A stretch of DNA of 64,000 nucleotides from Enteroscipio rubneri (GTDB lineage: Bacteria; Actinomycetota; Coriobacteriia; Coriobacteriales; Eggerthellaceae), in assembly GCF_002899715.1 (NCBI RefSeq), contig NZ_PPEK01000005.1, forward strand, positions 1 to 64,000. The letters are read 5' to 3'. Both the position numbers and the translations under genes were made by a program. Below are positions 24,941 through 34,769 of this stretch, piece by piece. The notes beneath the pieces are model-generated. The model did no database searches, was not told where the DNA came from, and was given only the letters and a program-made list of their open reading frames with translations. Numbering within the stretch: position 1 is the first letter of the stretch; each line of letters starts with the position of its first letter.

Positions 24941-27607
24941 ATGGCAGAAAAGAAGATCGACTATGATTTCGCGGCGCACGAGCGGCCGCTGTTCGACGCG
25001 TGGAAGGACGCCGGCTACTTCCAGCGCGGCGAGGGCTTCGGCGCCAAGAAGGGGCAGCCCTACACCATCGTCATCCCGCCGCCGAACATCACGGGCGTGC
25101 TGCACATGGGCCATGCCCTCAACGACACCATCCAGGACACGTGCATCCGCCGCGCCCGCATGCAGGGCCGTCCCACGCGCTGGATCCTCGGCACCGACCA
25201 CGCCGGCATCTCCACGCAGACGAAGGTGGACAAGAAGCTGGCCGACCAGGGCATCAGCCGTTTGGAGATCGGTCGCGAGGCGTTCATCGAGGCGTGCTAC
25301 GACTGGTACAAGGAGTACGGCACCACCATCGTGAACCAGATCAAGGGCATGGGCTGCTCGTGCGACTACGACGACGAGCACTTCACGCTAGAGCCGGCCT
25401 ACGTGAAGGCGGTGCGCAAGCTGTTCGTGGACTGGTATCACGACGACCTCATCTACAAGGGCAAGCGCATCGTGAACTGGTGCCCGCACTGCACCACGTC
25501 CATCTCCGACGACGAGGCCGAGTACGTGGACGAGGCGGGGCACCTGTGGTACTTGCGCTACCCGCTAACCGAGCCGGTGGACGGCTTGGAGTACCTCGTG
25601 GTGGCCACGACGCGCCCCGAGACGATGCTCGGCGACACGGGCGTGGCGGTGAACCCGAAGGACGAGCGCTTCAAACACCTCGTGGGCAAGACGGTGACGC
25701 TGCCGCTCGTCGACCGCGAGATCCCCATCTTCGCCGATTGGCACGTGGACAGGGAGTTCGGTACCGGCTGCGTGAAGACCACGCCCGCGCACGACCCGAA
25801 TGACTGGGCCATGGGCGAGCGCAACGGACTCGAGCGCATCAACATCTTCGACGAGACGGCGCACGTTGTGGACGGCTACGGGAAGTTCTCGGGCATGGAC
25901 CGCGATGAGGCTCGTGAGGCCGTCGTGGCCGCGTTCGACGAGCTCGGGCTGCTCGACCACGTGGAGGACCATGACCACTCCGTCATGACGTGCTACCGCT
26001 GCCACACGAAGCTCGAGCCCTGGGAGTCGGAGCAGTGGTTCGTGGCCGTGGACGGCCTCAAGCTGGACGCGGCGCGCGTGGTGGAGGACGGCTCCATCCA
26101 GTTCCACCCCGAGCGCTGGAAGCAGGTCTACCTCGACTGGCTGGCCAACCTCAAGGACTGGTGCATCTCGCGCCAGCTGTGGTGGGGCCACCGCATTCCC
26201 ATGTTCTACTGCGACGCGTGCGGCTGGGAGGATGCGTCGGTGGAGGACGTCGAGGTGTGCCCCGTGTGCGGTGCTCCCGTGCGCCAAGACGAGGACGTGC
26301 TGGACACGTGGTTCTCGTCGCAGCTGTGGCCGTTCGCCACGATGGGCTGGACCGAGGAGGGGGTGGACGCGCCCGAGATGCGCGCCGCATACCCCACGCA
26401 GGTGCTGTCCACGGCGCGCGACATCATGGGGCTGTGGGTGGCGCGCATGGTGATGGCGTCCATGTACTGCACGGATCAGATCCCGTTCGAGCACGTCATC
26501 ATCCACCCGACGGTGATGGCAGCTGACGGCAAGCCTATGTCCAAGAGTCGCGGCAACGGTGTGGACCCCTTGCGCCTCATGGAAGACTACGGCGCCGACG
26601 GCATGCGCTTCGGCCTGCTCATGCAGGTGACGGGCGCGCAGGACCTCAAGTTCAACGAGGCGAAGCTGGAAAGCTCGCGCAACTTCGCGAACAAGATCCG
26701 CAATGCGGCGCGCTTCGCCATGATGAACCTGGACGACTATGAGCCGGGCGAGCCCGCGCCCGTGACGCCGGTAGACCGTTGGATATTCTCGCGGCTGGCG
26801 GGCCTGGTCGCGCGCCTTGACGCCGCGTTCGACGGCTTCGAGTTCGGCGAGGCCACGCGCGAGCTGTACGCGTTCTTCTGGAACGAGTTCTGCGACTGGT
26901 ACATCGAATTCTCAAAGGCGCGCCTGGGCGCCGGATCCGATGCAGCCGACCGCCTGGCGTGCCAGCGCAACCTGGTGTTCGTGCTCGACCAGGCGCTGCG
27001 CCTGCTGCACCCCATCATGCCGTTCGTGACCGAGGAGATCTACCAGGAGCTGCCCATCGACCGCAGCGGCTCACCGTACCTCATCGGGGCCGCCTGGCCC
27101 GACGCGCAGGGGCTGGCGAAGTATGTGGATCCCGAGGCTGAGCGCGCCATCGAGATGGTGTGCGAGACGGTGTCGGCCATCCGCAGCACGCGTGCCCGTT
27201 ACGGCATATCGCCGAAGTCCCAGCTGGCCGTGGTCGTAAAGGCCGACGAGACGGACGCGGCCCTGCTCGAGGCTCAGCGGGGGCTCATCGAGGGCATGGG
27301 CAACACGGTGTCGCTCGTCATCGGCGCGCAGGTGGAGAAGCCGGCCGAGTCCAGCGCCGTGCTGGGCGCGGGGCTGGAGGTGTACCTGGTGCTGTCGGGT
27401 CTCGTGGACCTCGGCGCCGAGCGCGAGCGCCTCGCGAAGGAGCAGGCCAAACTCGCCGCCGATGCGGGCAAGCTGGAGAAGAAGCTCTCCAACCCGGGTT
27501 TCCTGGCCAAGGCCGCGCCCGAGATCGTGGAGAAGGACCGCGCCAAGCACGCCGAGCTTGCCGACAAGCTCGCCCGCGTGGAGGCTCAGCTGGCGGAGTT
27601 AAGGTAG
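24941..27607 (+). CDS. valS: Valyl-tRNA synthetase
   Basis: This 888-residue class I synthetase starts at [20 protein letters not shown]. The HIGH-type motif is in [11 protein letters not shown] and the KMSKS-type loop appears as [10 protein letters not shown] large editing domain lies between ([17 protein letters not shown]), and the C-terminus is a coiled coil (about 830-888) typical of ValRS. It charges tRNA-Val. It follows clpX by about 107 bases. No T-box stem or antiterminator was recognised in that gap. Confidence 0.95.
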   Translation: MAEKKIDYDFAAHERPLFDAWKDAGYFQRGEGFGAKKGQPYTIVIPPPNITGVLHMGHALNDTIQDTCIRRARMQGRPTRWILGTDHAGISTQTKVDKKLADQGISRLEIGREAFIEACYDWYKEYGTTIVNQIKGMGCSCDYDDEHFTLEPAYVKAVRKLFVDWYHDDLIYKGKRIVNWCPHCTTSISDDEAEYVDEAGHLWYLRYPLTEPVDGLEYLVVATTRPETMLGDTGVAVNPKDERFKHLVGKTVTLPLVDREIPIFADWHVDREFGTGCVKTTPAHDPNDWAMGERNGLERINIFDETAHVVDGYGKFSGMDRDEAREAVVAAFDELGLLDHVEDHDHSVMTCYRCHTKLEPWESEQWFVAVDGLKLDAARVVEDGSIQFHPERWKQVYLDWLANLKDWCISRQLWWGHRIPMFYCDACGWEDASVEDVEVCPVCGAPVRQDEDVLDTWFSSQLWPFATMGWTEEGVDAPEMRAAYPTQVLSTARDIMGLWVARMVMASMYCTDQIPFEHVIIHPTVMAADGKPMSKSRGNGVDPLRLMEDYGADGMRFGLLMQVTGAQDLKFNEAKLESSRNFANKIRNAARFAMMNLDDYEPGEPAPVTPVDRWIFSRLAGLVARLDAAFDGFEFGEATRELYAFFWNEFCDWYIEFSKARLGAGSDAADRLACQRNLVFVLDQALRLLHPIMPFVTEEIYQELPIDRSGSPYLIGAAWPDAQGLAKYVDPEAERAIEMVCETVSAIRSTRARYGISPKSQLAVVVKADETDAALLEAQRGLIEGMGNTVSLVIGAQVEKPAESSAVLGAGLEVYLVLSGLVDLGAERERLAKEQAKLAADAGKLEKKLSNPGFLAKAAPEIVEKDRAKHAELADKLARVEAQLAELR

Positions 27608-27625
27608 ACGTCCCTTTCGATGGTT

Positions 27626-27664
27626 GCGGGCCCTGTCTCTGTTTGGAGGCGGGGCCCGCGGCGT
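27626..27664 (+). terminator. Likely terminator after valS
   Basis: GCGGGCCC (27626-27633) and GGGCCCGC (27652-27659) form an 8-bp GC stem, followed by GGCGTTTT. The loop is long (18 bases) and the T-run short, so efficiency is uncertain. Confidence 0.55.
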
Positions 27665-27769
27665 TTTCGGGGTGTGGTGGCAAGCTGCATGTTCGGATGG
27701 CGGCATCCTTCCGCTTGTTTTCTCGCCGTATACATTGCATAGCTCCTCGGTAGAAGATAGGATGAGCAT

Positions 27770-28471
27770 ATGGGTTCGATTTTACGTGAGAAAGGGCGAA
27801 CCGTGGCGAAAATCAGCATGTTGATCTACGACCTCACCGGCAAGACCGAGGAGGAGATCCGCATGAGGGAACAGTACAGCTTCCTTCAGAAGATGGCCAG
27901 CGCGAAGTCGGAGACGTTCGAGAACCGACTTAAGCTCATGCTGAGCAATAAAGAATCGGTGGGCGAGCTGGAGATCGTGGGCGACAAGGCCTTCGAGTAC
28001 CGCAACGGGCAGCACGTCAACATCTCGCGAACATGCGACGATGCCATCATGAGGGCGATCGACGAGTACTTCAAGGGTGGCAAGGAGGTCAAAGCGGCCT
28101 TTCAGAAGCTTGTCAAACAGGGCCTTTCCGGCTTGATCCGCGACATGTCCATCGGCGAGACCGAGGAGAAGCTGGTACTCGTGTACCCGGAGAACTACTC
28201 CATCGTGCGCGTGGACGTGATGGCCTACAAGTACACGTTCTCGTCGAAGGGCGTGCTCGCGAAAGACGTGGAGAACCTGTTCGTATACACCATGTCGAAA
28301 TCCATTGTCGACCATAGGAAGGTGGGGATCGACTTCCTCATGCACGCCGTGGTGGACATGATGCGCGGCGGTTTCGACGAGGAGCCGTCGCTTGACGAGG
28401 TGATGCCGCTCATCAAGGGCTTGCAGATGTGCTGGAAATTACTCGACGCGGGTCCGGTGTCGTTTCGATGA
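27770..28471 (+). CDS. Uncharacterised conserved-looking protein
   Basis: The protein has 233 residues from ATG 27770 (AGGAT upstream). A GTG at 27803 with AAGGG also fits and would give MAKISMLIYDLTGKTEEEIR. It is soluble, alpha/beta, with no signal peptide. Stretches such as VYPENYSIVRVDVMAYKYTF and KSIVDHRKVGIDFLMHAVVD look like a folded core. I recognise no domain. It is monocistronic between valS and a zinc-ribbon protein gene, with a codon use like its neighbours, so it is likely a real chromosomal gene. Confidence 0.75.
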   Translation: MGSILREKGRTVAKISMLIYDLTGKTEEEIRMREQYSFLQKMASAKSETFENRLKLMLSNKESVGELEIVGDKAFEYRNGQHVNISRTCDDAIMRAIDEYFKGGKEVKAAFQKLVKQGLSGLIRDMSIGETEEKLVLVYPENYSIVRVDVMAYKYTFSSKGVLAKDVENLFVYTMSKSIVDHRKVGIDFLMHAVVDMMRGGFDEEPSLDEVMPLIKGLQMCWKLLDAGPVSFR

Positions 28472-28556
28472 CGGAGGCTCATCGGGTATTTCTTTGCGGA
28501 TCGATCACAAGTTCCTGAGATGGGTCTGAACCTCCATGGTGGACCGGGTACTCTTA

Positions 28557-28602
28557 ATTAGCCTCCCGCAATTTCTACAGCTTGAGGAAATTGCCTGCTA
28601 AT
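28557..28602 (+). other. Two-part inverted repeat upstream of zinc-ribbon gene
   Basis: ATTAGC (28557) pairs with GCTAAT (28597-28602), and inside it GCAATTTC pairs with GAAATTGC around an 11-base loop. No T-run follows. A TATAAT at 28629-28634 lies just downstream, before the next gene, so the repeat could be either a weak terminator or an operator for that gene. Confidence 0.45.
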
Positions 28603-28716
28603 CCATACGCTCCCGCGCTTCTTTGCTATAATCTTTGATCGTGTGCATGATGGAAGTCGTCCGCTGGCGGCTTACGTGCGCAAAGCTCGAAGCTTACACT
28701 AGAAAACGAGGTTATC

Positions 28717-29259
28717 ATGAGCGAACTGCTGGCCCAGTTATGGACCCCCGAGCTGCAAGCCGCTTTCACGGCAGTCGTCGTGCTGCTTGTCATTCTGTAC
28801 GTGCTGTCTATCGTCTGGGTGGTTCGCGATGCGTATCTGCGCGGATCGTATTGGTATGTCTGGGCGATCGTCTCGCTCGTCCCACTGGTTGGCGTCATAG
28901 CATACTGCTTGCTGCGTCCGCCTCTGCTGCAGATCGATCGCGACGAGCAGGAGCTCGAAATCGCACTTAAGCAGCGTGAGCTCATGAAGTTCGGCGAATG
29001 CGCAAACTGCGGCTATCCTGTGGAAGCCGACTTCGTGCTGTGCCCGAACTGTCATCAGCGACTGAAGAACCTCTGCGGCACCTGCAACCATGCGCTCGAT
29101 CCCACCTGGACCGTCTGCCCCTACTGCGCCACGCCCGTTACGGCGGCGGGACCGCGTCCGCGCCGCGCCCCCCAGCGTGGCCGAACGCAGCAGCCGCAAC
29201 CGCCGGCGGCTCAGCAGAAGAGGCAGGCTCGCGGCGCGCAGCCCGATCGCGCCCAATAG
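28717..29259 (+). CDS. Membrane protein with double zinc ribbon
   Basis: This 180-residue protein has two N-terminal membrane segments (about 15-37 and 46-66, including a PLDc_N-like WVVRDAYLRGSYWYVWAIVS). A short coil follows, then four CxxC pairs: CANC, CPNC, CGTC and CPYC (about 94-141), forming two zinc ribbons of the DZANK type. The C-terminus is a disordered Gln/Pro/Arg tail. The ribbons would be cytoplasmic. Function is unknown; such proteins often act as adaptors. A strong terminator follows. Confidence 0.75.
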   Translation: MSELLAQLWTPELQAAFTAVVVLLVILYVLSIVWVVRDAYLRGSYWYVWAIVSLVPLVGVIAYCLLRPPLLQIDRDEQELEIALKQRELMKFGECANCGYPVEADFVLCPNCHQRLKNLCGTCNHALDPTWTVCPYCATPVTAAGPRPRRAPQRGRTQQPQPPAAQQKRQARGAQPDRAQ

Positions 29260-29273
29260 CATCGTTTTCATGC

Positions 29274-29298
29274 AAAGCCGCCGAAAGGCGGCTTTTTT
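29274..29298 (+). terminator. Rho-independent terminator
   Basis: AAGCCGCC, a GAAA tetraloop and GGCGGCTT are followed by TTTT (total six T). It is a textbook terminator after the zinc-ribbon gene. Confidence 0.92.
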
Positions 29299-29501
29299 GC
29301 GTTCGGATATGGGGTCACGGAGTGGGGTCGGCCTTCGCATAAGCCTAAACTGAGAACTCGGTCTGGCATTTTGTTGAAACCGTGTGCGCGTGCGGCACTG
29401 CAGTCGTTCGTGTCATACTTGACAACGGTTGCGCACTCAAGACGCGGCCGAACCGATCGTGCAGGTGCTTTGTGCGCACCCGGCACAGGAAAGGAACTGT
29501 T

Positions 29502-31415
29502 ATGAATATCGTACTTCCCGACGGCTCGACCAAAGATGTGGCGGAAGGCGCCACCGTCGCCGACGTGGCGGCCGCCATCGGCGCGGGCTTGGCGAAGGCC
29601 GCGCTCGCCGGCATCGTGAACGACCAGCCGGTCGACCTCTCCGCTCCCGTGCAGGAGGGCGACGCGGTGGCCATCGTCACGGCCAAGAGCGACGAGGGCC
29701 TCGAGCTTTTGCGCCACTCCACGGCGCACGTCATGGCCGCCGCGCTCGTCGACCTCTACGGTGACGTGCAGTTCGGCGTGGGCCCTGCCATCGAGGACGG
29801 CTTCTACTATGACGTCAAGCTCGACCGCGCGCTGTCGCCTGACGACTTCGCCGCCATCGAGGCCCGCATGGCCGAGATCGCGCGTGCCGACGAGCCCTTC
29901 GAGCGCCGCGTGGTCACGCGTGCCGAGGCCGAGGAGATCTTCGCGAACCAGCCGTTCAAGCTGGAGCTCATCTCCGAGCTTCCCGAGGACGCGACCATTA
30001 CCACGTACACCATCGGCAAGTTCACCGACCTGTGCCGCGGGCCGCACCTGCCCTCCACCGGCAAGCTGGGCGCGTACAAGCTGACCAAGCTGGCCGGCGC
30101 CTACTGGCGCGGCGACGCGGAGCGCGAGATGCTCACCCGCATCTACGGCACCGCGTTCTTCAAGAAGGCGGAGCTCGAGGAGCACCTGCACAACCTGGCC
30201 GAGGCCGAGAAGCGTGACCACCGCAAGCTCGGCCGCGAGCTGGGCATCTACATGATGGACCCCATGGCGGGCGTGGGCCTTCCCATGTATCTTCCCAAGG
30301 GCGCGCGCGTCATCCGCACCCTGCAGGAGTGGCTGCGCCGCGACTTGTACGAGCGCGGCTACGAAGAGGTCATCACCCCGCACATCTACAACGCCGACGT
30401 GTGGAAGACCTCGGGGCACTACGGCTTCTACAAGGAGAACATGTACTTCTTCGAGATCAACGAGGGAGACGACGAGAACCCGCGCATGAGCGAGTACGGC
30501 GTGAAGCCCATGAACTGCCCGGGCCACGTCATGCTGTACAAGAACGAGCTGCACTCCTACCGCGACCTGCCGCTGCGCTACTTCGAATTCGGCACGGTGT
30601 ATCGCCACGAGATGTCGGGCGTGGTGCACGGCCTGCTGCGCGCCCGCGGCTTCACCCAGGATGACGCGCACGTGTTCTGCACGAAAGACCAGGTCGTCGA
30701 CGAAGTGGTGGCTATCCTCGACCTCGTGGACCACATCATGTCCACCTTCGGCTTCCAGTACGAGGCCGAGATCTCCACGCGTCCCGAGAAGTCCATCGGC
30801 ACCGACGAGATGTGGGACCATGCCACGAGCTCGCTCAAGCAAGCCTGCGAGCGCCATGGCCTCGCCTACGAGATCAACGAGGGCGACGGCGCGTTCTACG
30901 GCCCGAAGATCGACATCAAGGTGAAGGACGCCATCGGCCGCACCTGGCAGTGCTCCACCGTGCAGGTCGACTTCAACATGCCCGAGCGCTTCGAGCTGAC
31001 CTACCGCACCGAGGACAACACCGAGGAGCGCCCCTGGATGCTCCACCGCGCCATCTTCGGCTCCATCGAGCGCTTCTTAGGGATTCTCATCGAGCATTAC
31101 GCCGGCGCGCTGCCGCTGTGGCTGGCTCCCGTGCAGGTGGCCGTGCTGCCGCTGGCCGACCGCCACAACGACGCCGCGGCTGGGCTGGCCGCGCAGATCA
31201 AGGCCGCGGGCGGGCGCGTGGAGGTGTACGATCAGAACGAGCCCATGCGCGTGAAGATCGCGAAGGCCCAGAGCCAGAAGATCCCGTACATGGTGGTGCT
31301 CGGCGACAAGGAGATCGAGAACGGCACCGTGTCCGTGCGCGACCGCCACGAGGGCGACCTGGGCGCCTGGCCGATTGACCAGCTGCTCGAGAAGATCCGC
31401 GAAGCTGCGCTGTAG
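29502..31415 (+). CDS. thrS: Threonyl-tRNA synthetase
   Basis: The protein is 637 residues from the ATG at 29502 (AGGAAAGGA upstream). It has an N-terminal TGS domain (1-63), an editing domain with HSTAHVMAAAL, the class II catalytic core (CPGHVMLYK, the GRTWQCSTVQVDF motif-3 region) and a C-terminal anticodon-binding domain (PVQVAVLPLADRHN). It charges tRNA-Thr. The leader has a TTGACA at 29420-29425 but no clear -10, and no T-box was recognised. Confidence 0.95.
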   Translation: MNIVLPDGSTKDVAEGATVADVAAAIGAGLAKAALAGIVNDQPVDLSAPVQEGDAVAIVTAKSDEGLELLRHSTAHVMAAALVDLYGDVQFGVGPAIEDGFYYDVKLDRALSPDDFAAIEARMAEIARADEPFERRVVTRAEAEEIFANQPFKLELISELPEDATITTYTIGKFTDLCRGPHLPSTGKLGAYKLTKLAGAYWRGDAEREMLTRIYGTAFFKKAELEEHLHNLAEAEKRDHRKLGRELGIYMMDPMAGVGLPMYLPKGARVIRTLQEWLRRDLYERGYEEVITPHIYNADVWKTSGHYGFYKENMYFFEINEGDDENPRMSEYGVKPMNCPGHVMLYKNELHSYRDLPLRYFEFGTVYRHEMSGVVHGLLRARGFTQDDAHVFCTKDQVVDEVVAILDLVDHIMSTFGFQYEAEISTRPEKSIGTDEMWDHATSSLKQACERHGLAYEINEGDGAFYGPKIDIKVKDAIGRTWQCSTVQVDFNMPERFELTYRTEDNTEERPWMLHRAIFGSIERFLGILIEHYAGALPLWLAPVQVAVLPLADRHNDAAAGLAAQIKAAGGRVEVYDQNEPMRVKIAKAQSQKIPYMVVLGDKEIENGTVSVRDRHEGDLGAWPIDQLLEKIREAAL

Positions 31416-31440
31416 GACGCTCCGGCATATCCGGCATTGC

Positions 31441-31479
31441 GATGATGACCCCGGCCTGCAGCACCGGGGTCGTCATCGC
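31441..31479. terminator. Bidirectional terminator between thrS and antiporter
   Basis: CGATGATGACCCCGG (31441-31455) pairs with CCGGGGTCGTCATCG (31465-31479) with a single G-T mismatch. It lies between two convergent genes. T-runs are short. Confidence 0.7.
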
Positions 31480-31530
31480 CAAGCGTCGCGCAAACGAAGG
31501 CAAGGGGAGTCTGAACGCGATCGGCTCCGA

Positions 31531-33174
31531 CTAGTGTCGTCGCTCCTTGCGCGCATCCTCGAACATCCGTCGCGCGTCCTCCTCGTCGAGTCCCATGCGC
31601 TCGGCGACCCGTCCCATCTCCGTCATGCGGCGGCTGTACTCGCGCACGACATGCTCGGCCACGCGGCGGCGGCGATCCTCGCGGTGTTGCTGGGCCTGCG
31701 AAAGCAGCGGTCCATCGCCGTCGGGATCGGCATCGGGGGCGGGGTGGCGGCGCGCCATCTCCTGCGCCGCTAAGTCGAGCGCCTCGTCGAAAGCGCGCTT
31801 GCGGGCCGAGCGCCGCTGCAAGATCGCAGCACGATCCTGCCAGTCCAAGTCGTCGAAGCTCCGGCCCACACGCCGCGCCGCCAGCCGTTCGAGGGCCTCC
31901 TTGCGGGTGAGCATCCGCTCGAGCTCCCAGTGCTCGCGCAGGATGTCGCCGATATCGCGCGGATTGTGAACGATCTCGCGCGCAGCCTCGATGGGCTTCG
32001 CGTCGGCCACGCGATAGGTGAGCATGCCCAATAGCGGCATGAGGAACACGGTAATGGCACCGGCAGCCACCAGCACGCTGGCCGTCTCCTGCGGCATGGC
32101 CCCCGAGCTCACGGCCACCGACGTCACGGCCACGATGATGGGCAGCGCCGTCGTGCAGTACAGCGCGACGGTCAAGCGGTTGTGCGTGGAGATATCGCGT
32201 GTGTCTTTGCCCGTGGAAAGCGCGATGAAGATGGGAACCGCTCGAACAAGCAGCAAAAGCACGATAAAGCCTACGAGCATGGCGGGCTGTGCGAACACGG
32301 CCAGAAGATCGATCTTCGCACCGGACACCGTGAAGAATATGGGAATGAGGAACCCGTAGGCCACGCCGTCGAGCTTATGCTCAAGCGCATGGTCTCCTTC
32401 GGGCACAATATAGCGTAGGACGAAGCCCGCTGCGAAGGCGCCGAGTACGATGTCGAGATCGAACACCGCCGAGACGGCTACGAGCCCCACGAGCAGGAGT
32501 ACCACGCAGCGCATCATGGTCTGCGAGGTGCCCTCGGCGTTCTCGGTGAGGAAACGGAACAGCCGATGCCCCGCCCTCTTCGCCTTGGCAGGTACGATGG
32601 CCATGATCACGCACAGGGCGACGAAGGCAATGAGGATAAGCGCGGTTTGCCATTCGGCACGCGTCGAAAGCAGGAGCGCCATGGCCAGCACCGGGCACAA
32701 TTCGCCCCAGGTGCCGTAAGCGAGGATCGAGTCTCCCACGCGCGTGCCCATGAGCTCGCGTTCTTTCATGATGGGCATGAGCGTGCCAAGCGCCGTTGTG
32801 GTGAGCGCGATGGCCACGGCCACGGCTTCGAGCTCGTTGGTTTTCATGAGCCCGGCTGCGATGACGACCGCGAACGCGAGCGCGATGGACACGGCCCAGG
32901 TGGCAAGACCTCGCTTGCCCTGAGAGCCCGTGAGGCTCTTCGGGTTTATCTCGTAACCTGCGAGTAAGAACAAAAAGCCGAGACCCAGATCCGACAGAAG
33001 ACCAACCGAGTCGGTAAGATCGATCACGCCGAACAGGTTTGGCCCAAGCACCGCACCGGCGATGAGCAAGAACACCGTCTCAGGGACGAGTTTGTTGGGG
33101 ATGAGCTTTGCGACGATAGGGCTAACCGCCGCGACGAGGGCGATGATGGCGAGCGAAACGAGATCGACGGTCAT
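31531..33174 (-). CDS. CPA2-type monovalent cation:proton antiporter
   Basis: The protein is 547 residues from the ATG at 33174 (AAAGG upstream, MTVDLVSLAIIALVAAVSPI). About twelve membrane segments lie in residues 1-390, typical of the Na+/H+ exchanger domain, with conserved-looking GPNLFGVIDL and LDIVLGAFAAGFVLRYIVPE. The C-terminal 150 residues are a charged cytoplasmic helical tail rich in Arg/Glu, without an evident TrkA-N domain. It would exchange Na+ or K+ for protons. It is monocistronic. Confidence 0.85.
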   Translation of the reverse strand: MTVDLVSLAIIALVAAVSPIVAKLIPNKLVPETVFLLIAGAVLGPNLFGVIDLTDSVGLLSDLGLGFLFLLAGYEINPKSLTGSQGKRGLATWAVSIALAFAVVIAAGLMKTNELEAVAVAIALTTTALGTLMPIMKERELMGTRVGDSILAYGTWGELCPVLAMALLLSTRAEWQTALILIAFVALCVIMAIVPAKAKRAGHRLFRFLTENAEGTSQTMMRCVVLLLVGLVAVSAVFDLDIVLGAFAAGFVLRYIVPEGDHALEHKLDGVAYGFLIPIFFTVSGAKIDLLAVFAQPAMLVGFIVLLLLVRAVPIFIALSTGKDTRDISTHNRLTVALYCTTALPIIVAVTSVAVSSGAMPQETASVLVAAGAITVFLMPLLGMLTYRVADAKPIEAAREIVHNPRDIGDILREHWELERMLTRKEALERLAARRVGRSFDDLDWQDRAAILQRRSARKRAFDEALDLAAQEMARRHPAPDADPDGDGPLLSQAQQHREDRRRRVAEHVVREYSRRMTEMGRVAERMGLDEEDARRMFEDARKERRH

Positions 33175-33420
33175 AGAAGCCTTTCGGACGTGCGGTTTCT
33201 CTCGAACAAACCGTATCATTGTATACCTTTGCTTTGAACGCTCAGGCGTTTCGCGCGATAACTCCCGGCCAATTCCAGCACTTCTGGCCTCGTTTGAACC
33301 TGTGCTTGAACCAGCGCCTTGCATCGATGCGGGTTGGAATCGGCTCGTCATGGTAGACTGTGCAGAAGGCGTGTTTCGGTTGCCCTGCACGCCTCCTGCA
33401 AAACGGAAGGAGCATGCACC

Positions 33421-33744
33421 ATGATCATCACCACGACGCCCACCGTCGACGGATACTGTGTATCGGGCTATTACGGCATCGTATTCGGTGAGGTTATAAC
33501 CGGCATCAACCTTGTCCGCGATTTTGGCGCCGGCATACGCAACCTGGTGGGCGGACGAAGCGCCGGCTACGAGGAAGAGCTCCTGCAAGCGCGCTCCGAA
33601 GCGCTAGCCGAGATGGAGCAGCGTGCGCAAGAGCTGGGCGCGCATGCTGTTATCGGCGTCGATTTGGACTACGAGGTGCTCGGCCAGGGCAATATGCTCA
33701 TGGTGACGGCTTCCGGCACCGCCGTAACCCTTGAACAGGCGTAG
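33421..33744 (+). CDS. YbjQ/UPF0145 family protein
   Basis: This 107-residue protein starts [20 protein letters not shown] at an ATG with AAGGAG upstream. It has the family pattern [40 protein letters not shown] and [16 protein letters not shown]. The length equals the family norm. The fold is a small pentamer-forming alpha/beta domain (heavy-metal-binding family in databases) without proven function. It stands alone. Confidence 0.88.
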   Translation: MIITTTPTVDGYCVSGYYGIVFGEVITGINLVRDFGAGIRNLVGGRSAGYEEELLQARSEALAEMEQRAQELGAHAVIGVDLDYEVLGQGNMLMVTASGTAVTLEQA

Positions 33745-33889
33745 AAAAGCGCGTTCTTGCGGAGTTCAAGGAGCCATGCCGTCATGCGCATGGTGCTTTC
33801 GGCTATGATTCGGCCCTTATGCGTTCGCCGGATCGCCTGGCCGATCGCGAGCGTGCCAGCCGAGGTGCGGAAACAGCGGAAGGTACGGT

Positions 33890-34750
33890 ATGACCGGTAG
33901 GGAAGAGAGCGGGATGGGGCGGGTTTCGGCCGGCAAGCGCCGGACGTATCTCGCGCTCGAGGACGTGCGCTGCGCGCACGGGGCGGCGCGGGCGGTGAGC
34001 ATCGCGCTGTTCATCCTCATCGTTGCAAATGCGCTGCTCGTTTTTGCGGAGCCTCAAATCAACGCGTCGTCGGCCTTGGCTGCGGGATTCGTGACGTTCG
34101 GTCTTGCTTCGAGCGTCGCGTTCGGCGTCGAATACGTCGCCCGCCTGTGGATAGCCGATCTCGTATACCCCGGTCGTTCGCCCTTGCGCGCGCGCCTTCG
34201 CTACATGTTCTCGCCCATGGGCATCGTCGACCTGCTCGCATTCTTGCCAGGCCTACTTGTGCTCGTGGTCCCAGTCTCGCCGTCCGCGCTCAACGCTGCC
34301 CGCGTCATCCGGCTCGTGCGGCTCTTCAAGCTATCGCGCTACATGCGCGGGCTGCACTCCATTGCGCGCGTGTTCGAGAAGCGCCGGCCGGAGATCGTCG
34401 CAGCGTTCGCAGTGCTCGCGCTGCTCACCGTTACGGCGAGCGTGCTCATGTACGAGATGGAGCATCCTGTACAGCCCGACAAGTTCGACAGCGTGCTCAC
34501 GGGCATGTACTGGGCCATGACCACCATCACCACCACGGGCTACGGCGACCTCGTGCCGGTGACGGCTGCGGGACGGCTCATCGGCTTCGCCACCATGCTA
34601 CTGTCTATCGCCGTGGTTGCCATACCGGCCGGCATCTTCTCGGCCGGCTTCGTGGCGGAATTCCGCGCCCAGGATGCTCGCGTGCAGGCGCATTCGAAAG
34701 GCTCTGAAAGCCTGGAAAGCGAAACCTCAGACGCGAGCCCAGGCGAGTGA
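33890..34750 (+). CDS. Voltage-gated-like potassium channel
   Basis: This 286-residue protein has six membrane segments. The S4-like helix (about 137-153) has regularly spaced Arg/Lys (ARVIRLVRLFKLSRYMRGL), and the selectivity filter is TTTGYGD (about 214-220) between S5 and S6. The C-terminus is a short charged tail. This is the Kv architecture of bacterial K+ channels such as KvAP. The ATG has GGAAGG upstream. It converges with a diguanylate cyclase gene 19 bases away. Confidence 0.9.
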   Translation: MTGREESGMGRVSAGKRRTYLALEDVRCAHGAARAVSIALFILIVANALLVFAEPQINASSALAAGFVTFGLASSVAFGVEYVARLWIADLVYPGRSPLRARLRYMFSPMGIVDLLAFLPGLLVLVVPVSPSALNAARVIRLVRLFKLSRYMRGLHSIARVFEKRRPEIVAAFAVLALLTVTASVLMYEMEHPVQPDKFDSVLTGMYWAMTTITTTGYGDLVPVTAAGRLIGFATMLLSIAVVAIPAGIFSAGFVAEFRAQDARVQAHSKGSESLESETSDASPGE

Positions 34751-34769
34751 GCGCGGACGACCCTGGTCT

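Noticed and set aside
29260-29501. T-box leader upstream of thrS
   Set aside because: No T-box consensus (TGGNACCGCG-like) or specifier stem could be found.
29268-31046. 592-codon minus-strand frame opposite thrS
   Set aside because: It is a shadow of the thrS codons; composition is biased and there is no ribosome site.
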